From Paracraurococcus lichenis (GTDB taxonomy: Bacteria; Pseudomonadota; Alphaproteobacteria; Acetobacterales; Acetobacteraceae), in NCBI RefSeq assembly GCF_030657435.1, contig NZ_JAUTWS010000002.1, positions 248,001 through 312,000 of the forward strand: a stretch of 64,000 bases of DNA, written 5' to 3'. Both the position numbers and the translations under genes were made by a program. Below, piece by piece: positions 17,932-25,593 of the stretch. Below the pieces are notes generated by a model that was not told the origin of the DNA, did no database searches, and worked only from the letters and a program-made list of their open reading frames with translations. Position 1 is the stretch's first letter, and every line of letters starts with the position of its first letter.

Positions 17932-18291
17932 ATGGGCTTCTGGGCACGCACTTTCATCACCGCCTTCGCGCTGTGGGCGGCGACGCAACTCGTCCCCGGC
18001 ATCGAGGTGCGCGGGGTCTTCTCCCTGCTGCTGGCGGCGCTGGTCTTCGGCCTGGTGAATGCGGTGGTCCGGCCGGTGCTGGTCCTGCTCTCGCTGCCCT
18101 TCACCCTGGTGACGCTCGGCCTATTCCTCTTCGTGGTGAATGCCGCGATGCTGGGACTGACCGCCTGGCTGCTGCCGGGCTTCCGGGTGGACGGCTTCGG
18201 GCCGGCGCTCTTCGGCGCCATCGTGGTCTCGGTGATGAGCTGGGCGGCGACGCGGCTCTTCGCCGGGCCGGAGGCCGAGGCGCGCCGCTGA
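17932..18291 (+). CDS. Phage-holin-4-like small membrane protein (YvlD type)
   Basis: The 119-residue protein has four closely packed hydrophobic helices, with the family pattern GIEVRGVFSLLLAALVFGLVNA, then RPVLVLLSLPFTLVTLG and FLFVVNAAML. Members are widespread inner-membrane proteins of unknown function, named for likeness to a holin family; there is no phage context here. The gene ends next to the convergent SGNH hydrolase gene (stops abut at 18291/18292). Confidence 0.88.
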   Translation: MGFWARTFITAFALWAATQLVPGIEVRGVFSLLLAALVFGLVNAVVRPVLVLLSLPFTLVTLGLFLFVVNAAMLGLTAWLLPGFRVDGFGPALFGAIVVSVMSWAATRLFAGPEAEARR

Positions 18292-18900
18292 TCAGCCGCC
18301 GGTCAGGTCCCGCCAGGGCTGCCAGGCCTCCACCAGCGCGGCGAGCGCGGCATAGCCGGCGGCATCGGGATGCACGCCGTCGCCGCGCGCCGCCGCGCTC
18401 CGCCAGGCATTGCCGGCCGAGAGCGGGGCATGGGTGGCGAGGAAGGGCACGTCCAGTGCCGCGCAGAGCCCGCCCAGCCGGTCCGACAGCGCCGCGACCC
18501 GCGCATCATGCCCCGCGTCATGCGCGAGCGGCGGCGGGCCGACCATCAGCACCGGCCACCGCGCCGCCGCCCAGCCGAGCAGCGCCGCGGCATTCTCCTC
18601 CGTCACCTCGGGCGGCACCCGGGGCATCTCGTCCTCCAGCGTGCAGTCATTGGCGCCGAAGCTGAACACCACCGCCTGCGCATCGCCGGCGCCGAGCAGC
18701 CGGGCCAGGACCTCGGCCTCCGCCCGCCGCCGCAGGTCGGCGCTGGTGTCGCGCCGGACACCGAGGTTGTAGGCGGTCAGGCCCACGCCGCGATGCCAGG
18801 CCGAAGCGGTGACGCGCCCGACCCAGCCGAGCGCCGTCTCGTCGCCCGCGCCGGCGACGAAGCTGTCGCCGACGAAGCAGATGCGGAGGTCGCGGCTCAC
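18292..18900 (-). CDS. SGNH/GDSL-family esterase
   Basis: The 202-residue cytoplasmic hydrolase carries the nucleophile block GDSFVAGAGDE near residue 11, block III GANDCT near residue 83, and the Asp/His block DGVHPDAAGY near residue 175, the SGNH catalytic set. Members hydrolyse esters of varied lipids or sugars. No signal peptide is seen. Its ATG overlaps the stop of the upstream AhpD-like gene by 4 bp, so it is third in the operon YciI - AhpD-like - SGNH. Confidence 0.88.
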   Translation of the reverse strand: MSRDLRICFVGDSFVAGAGDETALGWVGRVTASAWHRGVGLTAYNLGVRRDTSADLRRRAEAEVLARLLGAGDAQAVVFSFGANDCTLEDEMPRVPPEVTEENAAALLGWAAARWPVLMVGPPPLAHDAGHDARVAALSDRLGGLCAALDVPFLATHAPLSAGNAWRSAAARGDGVHPDAAGYAALAALVEAWQPWRDLTGG

Positions 18901-19286
18901 CGGTCGAAGGCCTCGTCGACCGGCACCCGCAACGCCTCGGCGAGGCGGTTGGTCTCGGCCGCCATGCCGACGACCGCGAGCAACTCGCCGAACATCGCGT
19001 CATCCATGCCGGCGCGCCGCGCCGCCGCGCCGTGGCTCGCCGTGCAATAGGCGCAGCCGGCGGCCATGGAGACGGCGAGGTAGAGCATCTCCTTCGTCCG
19101 CACATCCAGCGCGCCGGGGGCCATGACCTGCGAGAGGCTCTCCCAGGTGCGCCGCAGCGTCGGCGGATCGACCGCCAGCGCCTTCCAGAAATTGTTCACG
19201 TCCGGCACGCCGCGCGCGGCCTTGATGGCATCGAAGACGGCGCGGACCTCGGGCCCTGCCTCGGCATGGTCGATGAGGCGCGGCAT
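18897..19286 (-). CDS. Carboxymuconolactone decarboxylase/AhpD-like protein
   Basis: The 129-residue all-helical protein has the redox pair C78-x-x-C81 followed by His85 (CAYCTASH), the AhpD-type active site that supports peroxidase or disulfide activity. Ring-cleavage decarboxylases of the same family lack the CxxC, so a thiol-based antioxidant role is more likely. It is the middle gene of a three-gene unit with 1-bp and 4-bp overlaps at its two ends. Confidence 0.88.
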   Translation of the reverse strand: MPRLIDHAEAGPEVRAVFDAIKAARGVPDVNNFWKALAVDPPTLRRTWESLSQVMAPGALDVRTKEMLYLAVSMAAGCAYCTASHGAAARRAGMDDAMFGELLAVVGMAAETNRLAEALRVPVDEAFDR

Positions 19287-19936
19287 CAGGCGGCGCCCGG
19301 CAGCGGCTGGTAGGGCAGCGGCGCGAAGCGCGTGCCGTAGAGCGTCGTCTCCTGCCAGACGCCGCCGGTGGTATAGGGATCCTCCGCCAGCCAGGCGCGC
19401 GCCGCGGCGTCGGTCTCGGCGGCGATGACGACGGCGGAGCCGATCATCCGCTCGCCGCCCGGGTCGAGGAAGGCGCCGCCGAGCGCGAGCATGCCGCTCC
19501 CGGCCATGGGGCGCACGCGGTCCAGATGCGTCCCGCGCACCGCCATGCGGCGGTCCTGCGCGCCGGCATCCGTCCCGTCCCAGGCGATGACGACCGTATG
19601 CGTCCGCACCGGCGAGAGCGGCGTGCCCGGCTGCGGCAGCGGCCGATAGGGCAGGGGCGCGATGCGGAAGGGCCAGGTCGTGCGCTTGCGCCAGACATCC
19701 TGGTTGTTGAACGGCTCCTCCGCCAGGTAGCGCTCGAGGATCGCGGGGTCGTCGCCGTTCAGCACCATGAAGGAGCCGAGCGCGCGGCCGTCATCGGCCA
19801 GCAGCGGCGTGCCGAAGGCGAGGCGCCCGCTGCCGGCCCAGTCCGTCAGCACCTCCAGGTGGCGCGGTCGCGCCGCGAGCCGGCGCGCGGGCGCCCCGTC
19901 ATCCTCGCCGTCGAAGGCGAGCACCGCGAAGCCCAT
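19286..19936 (-). CDS. Tandem YciI-domain protein
   Basis: The 216-residue protein consists of two YciI-like ferredoxin folds in a row. Residues 1-100 contain HLEVLTDWAGSGRLAFGTPLL and residues 112-214 contain HLDRVRPMAGSGMLALGGAFL, each ending with a similar FAPLPY/IAPLPY segment. Single YciI domains form dimers with a His-Asp pair; here the dimer may be built into one chain. The function is unknown. It is the first gene of the unit that includes the AhpD-like and SGNH genes. Confidence 0.85.
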   Translation of the reverse strand: MGFAVLAFDGEDDGAPARRLAARPRHLEVLTDWAGSGRLAFGTPLLADDGRALGSFMVLNGDDPAILERYLAEEPFNNQDVWRKRTTWPFRIAPLPYRPLPQPGTPLSPVRTHTVVIAWDGTDAGAQDRRMAVRGTHLDRVRPMAGSGMLALGGAFLDPGGERMIGSAVVIAAETDAAARAWLAEDPYTTGGVWQETTLYGTRFAPLPYQPLPGAA

Positions 19937-19991
19937 GCCGTGATCCTCCCGCTGTTCCCGCGCGGAAGATGCCCCGATCGGGCGGTGGCGG

Positions 19992-20237
19992 CTACCGGTT
20001 GGTGCGGCCGCGCTGGTTCGGGTCGACGCCGCCGGTGCTGGTGACGTCGTTCATCACGTCGCCCTCGCTGGTATTCGCGCCCTCGATATCCTCCGGGTCG
20101 CCGTCGCTGCGGCTCTGCGTGCCCTTGCTCGCGCCGATGCCCGGATCGCGCTCGAGGTCGTCCGGCGGCCGCGGGGTGTCGGCGCCGAGGCCGTCCTTCC
20201 GGTCCTGCGGTCCGCGCGGATGCTTGCTGCTGGTCAT
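19992..20237 (-). CDS. Small hydrophilic protein, probable stress protein
   Basis: The 81-residue, highly charged, low-complexity protein is rich in Gly, Asp, Ser, Thr and Arg and has no hydrophobic segment; it looks intrinsically disordered. I know no functional family for it. ATG at 20237 is preferred to one 12 codons upstream because GGAGGGAGG lies just ahead. A GGAAC-N16-CGTT promoter motif about 35 bp upstream points to control by the EcfG general stress sigma factor. Confidence 0.7.
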   Translation of the reverse strand: MTSSKHPRGPQDRKDGLGADTPRPPDDLERDPGIGASKGTQSRSDGDPEDIEGANTSEGDVMNDVTSTGGVDPNQRGRTNR

Positions 20238-20271
20238 GCTGGCCTCCCTCCGGGTCAGGTGAGGGAGGCCC

Positions 20272-20296
20272 AACGGGGCGCGGGGCCGGGCGTTCC
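20272..20296 (-). promoter_or_regulatory. EcfG-type general stress promoter candidate
   Basis: On the minus strand GGAAC (20292-20296) and CGTT (20272-20275) are separated by 16 bp, matching the consensus for alphaproteobacterial EcfG sigma factors. The predicted transcript starts near 20265, about 27 nt before the ATG at 20237, and includes the ribosome site. Confidence 0.55.
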
Positions 20297-20348
20297 CGCG
20301 CAGCGCGAGCTGCGCCAGGGCCGGGACACGTGGCCCCGGCCGCGCCGC

Positions 20349-21071
20349 TCAGTACATGTGCTGGCCGCCGTTGATGGACAGCGTCGAGCCGGTGATGAAG
20401 TCGTTCTCGTCGGCGGTCAGGAAGGCGACGCCGCGGGCGATGTCCTCGGCCTTGCCGAGCCGGCCGCGCGGGATCCTGGCGACGATCTTCTCCAGCACGT
20501 CCGGCGGCACGGCGCGCACCATCTCCGTATCCACATAGCCCGGCGCCACCGCGTTGACGGTGATCCCGATGCGCGCGCCCTCCTGCGCCAGCGCCTTGGT
20601 GAAGCCGTGGATGCCGGACTTGGCGGCGGCGTAGTTGACCTGGCCGTACTGCCCGGCCTGGCCGTTGATCGAGCCGATATTGACGATGCGGCCGAATTTC
20701 CGCTCGTTCATGCCGTCCCAGACCAGCTTGCACAGATTGTAGCAGGAACCGAGATTGGTATCGATGACGTCGTCCCACATCTGGCGATTGAGGCGCTTCA
20801 TCGTGGCATCGCGGGTGATGCCGGCATTGTTCACCAGGATCTCGATGGGGCCGACCTCGGCCTCGATCTTCTTCACCGCCGCGGCGCATTGTTCGTAATC
20901 GGCGACGTTGAACTTGTAGCACGGGATGCCCGTGCTTTCGGTGAAGGCCTGTGCCGCGGCGTCGTTGCCGGCATAGTTGGCCACCACCTTGCGGCCTGCC
21001 TTCTGCAGCGTCTCGCTGATCGCCGCGCCGATGCCGCGCTGCCCGCCCGTGACCAATGCGACCCTTGCCAT
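20349..21071 (-). CDS. phaB: Acetoacetyl-CoA reductase
   Basis: The 240-residue short-chain dehydrogenase closely fits PhaB: VTGGQRGIGAAISETL cofactor loop, NNAGITRDATMKRL, catalytic Ser in GSINGQAGQYGQ with YAAAK, and the C-terminus ITGSTLSINGGQHMY. It reduces acetoacetyl-CoA to (R)-3-hydroxybutyryl-CoA with NADPH for polyhydroxybutyrate. phaA and phaC are not next to it. GGAGACGGGG precedes ATG 21071. A broken dyad (CAATG-N11-CATTG, 21187-21207) lies in its upstream region. Confidence 0.94.
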   Translation of the reverse strand: MARVALVTGGQRGIGAAISETLQKAGRKVVANYAGNDAAAQAFTESTGIPCYKFNVADYEQCAAAVKKIEAEVGPIEILVNNAGITRDATMKRLNRQMWDDVIDTNLGSCYNLCKLVWDGMNERKFGRIVNIGSINGQAGQYGQVNYAAAKSGIHGFTKALAQEGARIGITVNAVAPGYVDTEMVRAVPPDVLEKIVARIPRGRLGKAEDIARGVAFLTADENDFITGSTLSINGGQHMY

Positions 21072-21250
21072 GCTCCCCGTCTCCTCGTGCTTGTAGCGTT
21101 CGGCCCTGGCCGGTCCCGTCCCGGGCGAAGCGTCGCGCGGGGCCGGCCATGCTAGGTCAACCCGGATATCCCGCCCGATCAAGCGCCAATGCCCGGCCGT
21201 GTCATTGCGCGGGATCAAGGACGTGCCGCTGCCGCTTGCATAATGTCCGG

Positions 21251-21336
21251 CCACCGGCGCGCAGTGGCGCGCCGGGCTTTCGACTGACGATCCTCCCTCG
21301 ACTCGGGCCCGGCGGACTTCCGCCGGGCTCTTCTTT
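21251..21336 (+). ncRNA. Candidate small RNA with terminal hairpin
   Basis: No plus-strand gene ends here, yet the plus strand carries a hairpin CCGGCGCGC-AGTG-GCGCGCCGG (21254-21275) and then a terminator. A -10-like CATAAT (21239-21244) would start a transcript of about 86 nt; no -35 box is clear. The transcript would end just before the convergent cytochrome gene's stop. Confidence 0.35.
21307..21336 (+). terminator. Rho-independent terminator
   Basis: A perfect 10-bp stem GCCCGGCGGA / TCCGCCGGGC is followed on the plus strand by TCTTCTTT. It faces no known plus-strand gene, which is the main reason for suspecting a small RNA here. Confidence 0.65.
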
Positions 21337-21342
21337 GCCGGC

Positions 21343-21678
21343 TCAGCGGTCCTTTAGGGCCAGGATCCAGGTCACCACCCCATCGAGTTCCTGCTGGCTC
21401 AGCCGATAGTCCGGCATGCGGCTGTGCGGCGTCTGCAGGAAGGCCCGCAGCGACATCTCGGTGGTCGAGGGCATGCGGGCGATGGCCTGGAAGGGCGGGG
21501 CGGCGTCGCCGGCCGGGCCGCGGTGGCCCGGGGCGATGACGTGGCAGTTCGCGCACCAGGTCTCGGCGACGCGGCGGCCCTGGTCCAGCCGCTCCTGCTG
21601 CGCGGCACCCTGGGCGGAGGCGGCCGGGGCATCGGCGAGCAGGGCGAGCAGGGCGGCCGGGACAAGCAGGATGCGCAT
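21343..21678 (-). CDS. Small secreted c-type cytochrome
   Basis: The 111-residue protein has a signal peptide (cleavage near ASA-Q) and a single haem site CANCH at residues 42-46; the Met of HSRMPDYRLSQ is the likely distal ligand. It is a class I mono-haem cytochrome c for periplasmic electron transfer; the partner is not known. GGAGGAG stands ahead of ATG 21678, which is preferred to a start 21 codons upstream because the signal begins there. It is divergent from the SDR gene, 62 bp apart. Confidence 0.9.
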   Translation of the reverse strand: MRILLVPAALLALLADAPAASAQGAAQQERLDQGRRVAETWCANCHVIAPGHRGPAGDAAPPFQAIARMPSTTEMSLRAFLQTPHSRMPDYRLSQQELDGVVTWILALKDR

Positions 21679-21740
21679 GGGGTGCTCCTCCTTCGTGGCC
21701 GGCGCTAGGATTCGCCGGCACCGGATATGGGGAGGGAACA

Positions 21741-22472
21741 ATGGCGCGATTTGCGGGCAAGGTGGTGCTCATCTCGGGCGGCGCGCGTGGCCAGGGCGCG
21801 GCCGAGGCGCGCCTGCTGGTGGCCGAGGGCGGCCGGGTCGTCATCGGCGACGTGCTGGAGGCGCAGGGCCGCGCCCTGGCGGCGGAACTGGGCGCGGCGG
21901 CCCGCTTCGTCCGGCAGGACGTCACGCGCCTCGAGGACTGGGCGGCGGCGGTCGAGGCGGCCGAGTCGATGGGCGGCCTGCACGGCATGGTGAATAATGC
22001 CGGCATCTATGTCCCGAAGCCGCTGATGCAGACCGATGCCGAGCTCTTCGAGCGCCACATGCGGGTCAACCAGCTCGGCTGCTTCCTCGGCATGCAGGCT
22101 GTCGTGCCGGCCATGGAGCGGGCCGGCGGCGGCTCCATCGTCAACATCTCCTCGACCGCGGGGCTGCGCGGCTCGCCCGGCGCGCTCGCCTATTGCGCGA
22201 CGAAATGGGCGCTGCGGGGCATGACCAAGGCGGCGGCGGTGGACCTGGCGCCGCGTGGCATCCGGGTGAACAGCGTGCATCCCGGGCCGATTGACACCGA
22301 CATGGTGAAGGTCTGGACCAACGAGCAGCGGGCGGTGCGGCTGTCCCAGATCCCCATCGGGCGGATCGGCGAGGCGGAGGACGTGGCGCGGGTGGTGCTG
22401 TTCCTGCTGTCGGAGGAGAGCGCCTACATGACCGGGGCCGAGCTCTCGGTCGACGGCGGCGCGTCGCTGTAG
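21741..22472 (+). CDS. Short-chain dehydrogenase/reductase
   Basis: The 243-residue SDR has the cofactor loop SGGARGQGAAEA, acidic residue after beta 2 (IGDVLE) indicating NAD(H) preference, NNAGIY, catalytic Ser in ISSTAG, YCATK, and the C-terminus GAELSVDGGASL. It resembles 3-alpha/20-beta-hydroxysteroid dehydrogenases, but the true substrate is unknown. GGGGAGGG precedes the ATG. The 97 bp after it lead into repeat copy 2. Confidence 0.9.
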   Translation: MARFAGKVVLISGGARGQGAAEARLLVAEGGRVVIGDVLEAQGRALAAELGAAARFVRQDVTRLEDWAAAVEAAESMGGLHGMVNNAGIYVPKPLMQTDAELFERHMRVNQLGCFLGMQAVVPAMERAGGGSIVNISSTAGLRGSPGALAYCATKWALRGMTKAAAVDLAPRGIRVNSVHPGPIDTDMVKVWTNEQRAVRLSQIPIGRIGEAEDVARVVLFLLSEESAYMTGAELSVDGGASL

Positions 22473-22569
22473 CCCACGGCGCGGGGCCTGCGGCGAATGG
22501 GGCGGGCGGCCGTTCGCTCGGCCAACCGAATTATGGTGGCCCTGCGGTTCCGCTCGGGCGCCGTTTGCT

Positions 22570-22676
22570 CTAAGCAAACCCCTCGGGGTTTGCGCTGCTA
22601 CAAAACCCTAAGCAGGCTTTCACTTCAAAGGATTGGGCCGCACGAAGTGTGGCCCAACCCGCGAAAGTCTGCTTAG
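22570..22676 (+). repeat. Dispersed palindromic repeat, copy 2
   Basis: This 107-bp copy begins CTAAGCAAACCCC and ends GTCTGCTTAG. It holds the 9-bp hairpin GCAAACCCC/GGGGTTTGC and the large nested stem around GGGCCGCACGAAGTGTGGCC. It lies between the SDR gene and a Bug receptor gene, and its right end is only 9 bp before the receptor's ATG. Confidence 0.88.
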
Positions 22677-22685
22677 GCGGCGGCC

Positions 22686-23666
22686 ATGACCCTGTCCCTC
22701 ATCCCGCGCCGTGCCGCGCTCGCCGGCCTCGGCGCCGCCGCCCTGGCCGGCCGCGCCGGCGCCCAGCCGCCCCGCCCGATCACCCTGGTCGTGCCCTATG
22801 CCGCCGGCGGCGGCACCGACATCATCGGCCGTGAATTCGCCATCGGCTTCGCCGATGCGCTGTCGCAGACCGTCGTCGTGGACAACCGCGGCGGCGCGGC
22901 GGGGAATGTCGGCTCGGTCGGCGTGGCGCGGTCGCGGCCGGACGGCACCACGCTGCTCTTCGCGGTCTCGACCAACATCGTGGTCAACCCGCACTTGCAG
23001 AAGGGCGAGCGGCTGGACCTGGCGACGGCGCTGCAGCCGGTGGCGCAGGTCTCGACCTACCAGTACGTGCTGGTGGTGCACCCCGACGTGCCGGCGCGGA
23101 CGCTGCCGGAGCTGATCGCCTGGATCAAGGCGAAGCCCAAGGGCGAGCTCACCTATTCCTCGGGCGGCGTCGGCAATGCCAACCATCTGGCCGGCGTGCT
23201 CTTCTCCGAGGCCGCGGGCGTCGAGATGGAGCATGTGCCCTATCGCGGCACGGCGCCGGCGCTGCTCGACGTGGTGGCGGGGCGGGTGACGATGAACTTC
23301 TCCTCCCCGCCGCCGGCGCTGGCCCTGGTGCGGGAGGGGAAGCTGCGCGCCATCGCCGTGACCGGGGAGCGGCGCATCGCCGCCATCCCCGAGGTGCCGA
23401 CGCTGGCGGAGGCCGGGCTGCCCGGCACCACCATCACCGGCTGGCATGGCGTCTTCGCCCCGGCCGGCGTGCCGGCGGAGCAGATGGACGCGCTGGAGGC
23501 GGCGGCGCGCAAGGCGGCGGCCCAGCCGCGCTACCTCGAGCGGCTGGCGCATGACGGGCTGGAGCCCGCGCCGGAGCGCCCCCGCGCCGCCTTCGCCGCG
23601 GCGGTCGCGCAGGAGAGCGCCATTTGGGCCCGCAAGGTGAAGGAACTCGACCTCAAGCTCGAATAG
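22686..23666 (+). CDS. Bug-family periplasmic solute receptor (tripartite tricarboxylate transporter type)
   Basis: The 326-residue protein has a signal peptide and the Bug fold: ITLVVPYAAGGGTDIIGRE, the VVVDNRGGAAGNVGSVGVA ligand loop, YRGTAPALLDVVAGRV, and FAPAGVPAEQ. Bug proteins bind small organic acids for TctAB-type carriers or act as sensors. No tctA or tctB gene is near. The start has no clear ribosome site because the repeat ends 9 bp upstream; expression may depend on it. Confidence 0.9.
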   Translation: MTLSLIPRRAALAGLGAAALAGRAGAQPPRPITLVVPYAAGGGTDIIGREFAIGFADALSQTVVVDNRGGAAGNVGSVGVARSRPDGTTLLFAVSTNIVVNPHLQKGERLDLATALQPVAQVSTYQYVLVVHPDVPARTLPELIAWIKAKPKGELTYSSGGVGNANHLAGVLFSEAAGVEMEHVPYRGTAPALLDVVAGRVTMNFSSPPPALALVREGKLRAIAVTGERRIAAIPEVPTLAEAGLPGTTITGWHGVFAPAGVPAEQMDALEAAARKAAAQPRYLERLAHDGLEPAPERPRAAFAAAVAQESAIWARKVKELDLKLE

Positions 23667-23728
23667 GGCCGGGCCGCAGGGGGTGCGGCCCGCCGCGTCC
23701 GGCACCCCCGCGGCAGGCCTCCAGCCGG

Positions 23729-24328
23729 CTACCAGTGCCGGCCGTGCCAGCCATAGCCCCGGTAGAAGCCGAAGCCGAGAGAGACGCTCGGCCCGTAATA
23801 GGGATACGGATAGGGGTAGCCATAGGCCGGGTATGGATAGGGATAGGCATAGGCCGGGGCCACCGGATAGGCCGTGACCACCGACGGGGGCGGCGCCTGC
23901 ACGCCGTTGCCGGTGCTGGCGATGCACTGGACATAGGCGTTGTCGTAGCGCTGCTGCAGCGACCCGGCGGAGGCCTGGGCGGTGTTCGCGCCGATCGCCG
24001 AGCCGGTCAGCAGTCCGACGCCCGCGCCGATCGCCGCGCCCGCGCCCATCGCGCCGCCCGCCGAGCCGAGCAGCGCGCCGGCGCCGGCGCCGAGCGCAGT
24101 GCCGAGCGCGGCGCTGCCGACCGCCGCCTGGTTGGCGCCTTGGGCCGGCGTGCCGCCGATCTGCGCCTGGGCATAGTTCCGGCACTGTGCGTCCTCGGCC
24201 TGGAAGGTCGCGAGGTCCTTTCCCTTGGCCGGCACGGCGAGGACGGATGGCCCGGCCGGCGGCGCGACGGCGCAGGCCCCGAGGGAGAGGGGGACGAGCA
24301 GGGCGAGTGCAGTGCGTGACGTGGTCAT
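23729..24328 (-). CDS. Glycine-zipper lipoprotein with PY-rich tail
   Basis: The 199-residue protein has a lipoprotein signal (LVPLSLGAC; Cys about residue 18). Next comes a glycine-zipper segment of about 40 residues (repeating GxxxG with Ala/Gly), as in YMGG-type proteins and Rickettsia 17 kDa surface antigen relatives. The C-terminal 40 residues repeat Pro-Tyr. It is likely anchored in the outer membrane; the function is unknown. AGGAAGACAGG precedes ATG 24328, which is preferred over a start 32 codons upstream. Confidence 0.85.
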   Translation of the reverse strand: MTTSRTALALLVPLSLGACAVAPPAGPSVLAVPAKGKDLATFQAEDAQCRNYAQAQIGGTPAQGANQAAVGSAALGTALGAGAGALLGSAGGAMGAGAAIGAGVGLLTGSAIGANTAQASAGSLQQRYDNAYVQCIASTGNGVQAPPPSVVTAYPVAPAYAYPYPYPAYGYPYPYPYYGPSVSLGFGFYRGYGWHGRHW

Positions 24329-24442
24329 GGTCCTGTCTTCCTGCCCGGCGCGAGGCCGGGCGCCTTCCACCTGGGGATATTGGGTTGGCCGGGGCATCCT
24401 TCCCGTCTCGTTACATGTCCGCATGTTGCGGCCCGCTGGCCG

Positions 24443-25546
24443 TCAGGTGGACTTTGCAACGAGGATCCGGGCGAAAATCGGCACGGCGGCAGCCAGGTCG
24501 CGCAGGGCCACGCATTCGTGCGGCGTATGCGCCGTCTCGATGCTGCCGGGGCCGAGGATGACGCAGGGGGCGAGGGCCTGCAGCTCCGAGGCATCGGTGC
24601 CGTAGGGGGCGGTGCGCGGCGCCTGGCCGGTGAGGTCCGCGGCGAGGCGGATCAGCGGGTGGTCCGGAGGCAGTTCGGGCGGCGGGCCTTCCTCGGCGAT
24701 CGTCACCGCGATCCCCGCGCGCTCGCCCGCCGCGCGGATGGCATCGAGGATCGGCGCGCGGTCGAGCCGCTGGCTGGAGCGGAACTTGATCCGCGCCGTG
24801 GCGCGGGCCGGCGTGACGTTCACCGCCGTGCCGTGGTTGTCCAGCACGAGGTTGAAGTCGCAGAAGGGCGGGTCGTAGCCGGGATCCCGCAGCGCCGGAT
24901 CCTGCCGCAGCCGCTCCTGGATGGCCCGCATCTCGGCGAGGAAGGGGATCAGCGCCCAATTGGCGTTCACGCCCTGGCCGGTCGAGGAATGCGCCTGCAC
25001 CCCGCGCGCCTCCGCGATGATGTTGGCCGAGGAGCGATGGCCGCGCACCGGGACGAGGCCGGTCGGCTCCGCCACGACGATGCCCCTGAGGCCGAGCGAG
25101 CGGGCGAGGGGGCTGGCTGCCACGGCCCGGGCGCCCGCCTTGGTCGTCTCCTCGTCCGTCGTGATCAGCAGGGTGGCGGGGATGTCCGCCGGGACCGCCC
25201 TGGCCGCGAGGATGCAGGCGGCGACCGCGCCCTTCATGTCGACGCTGCCGAGGCCATGCAGCACGCCCCCGGCATCCACCCGCGGGGTCCAGGGATCCTC
25301 CTGCCAGCCCGTGTCGGGTACGGTGTCCATATGGCCCGAGAGGGCATAGCCGCCCGGTGGGCCGCGATGCGCGACCAGCGCGCGCTTCGCCACGCCGGCG
25401 GCATCGGTGTAGTCCAGCCGCTCGACCTCGAAGCCCGCGAGCTCGGCCTCGATCCGCTCGGCGACGGCGAGGTTGGAGCGGGAGGACCGGCTGTCCAGCG
25501 CGACCAGGTCGGCGGCGAGGCGCGCGACCGCATCCAGATGTTCCAT
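24443..25546 (-). CDS. M20-family deacylase (acetylornithine deacetylase-like)
   Basis: The 367-residue metalloenzyme shows the M20 metal ligands: His in LSGHMDTVPDTG, Asp in GLGSVDMKGAVAA, the Glu-Glu pair in TTDEETTKAG, Glu in VVAEPTG and His in ETAHTPHECV. Members remove acyl groups from N-acyl amino acids (ArgE, succinyl-DapE, others). It is divergent from the threonine-synthase-like gene with 47 bp between, suggesting a shared pathway rather than arginine synthesis. ATG 25546 is used because upstream residues overlap the divergent gene. Confidence 0.88.
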   Translation of the reverse strand: MEHLDAVARLAADLVALDSRSSRSNLAVAERIEAELAGFEVERLDYTDAAGVAKRALVAHRGPPGGYALSGHMDTVPDTGWQEDPWTPRVDAGGVLHGLGSVDMKGAVAACILAARAVPADIPATLLITTDEETTKAGARAVAASPLARSLGLRGIVVAEPTGLVPVRGHRSSANIIAEARGVQAHSSTGQGVNANWALIPFLAEMRAIQERLRQDPALRDPGYDPPFCDFNLVLDNHGTAVNVTPARATARIKFRSSQRLDRAPILDAIRAAGERAGIAVTIAEEGPPPELPPDHPLIRLAADLTGQAPRTAPYGTDASELQALAPCVILGPGSIETAHTPHECVALRDLAAAVPIFARILVAKST

Positions 25547-25593
25547 GAAACGGAAGCTTGTCCGGCCGGGGCGAAAGGGCAAGTCTCCGCGGC

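Noticed and set aside
17932..18291. Holin gene as a sign of a prophage
   Set aside because: The family name is historical; no other phage gene is near and the protein is a common four-helix membrane protein.
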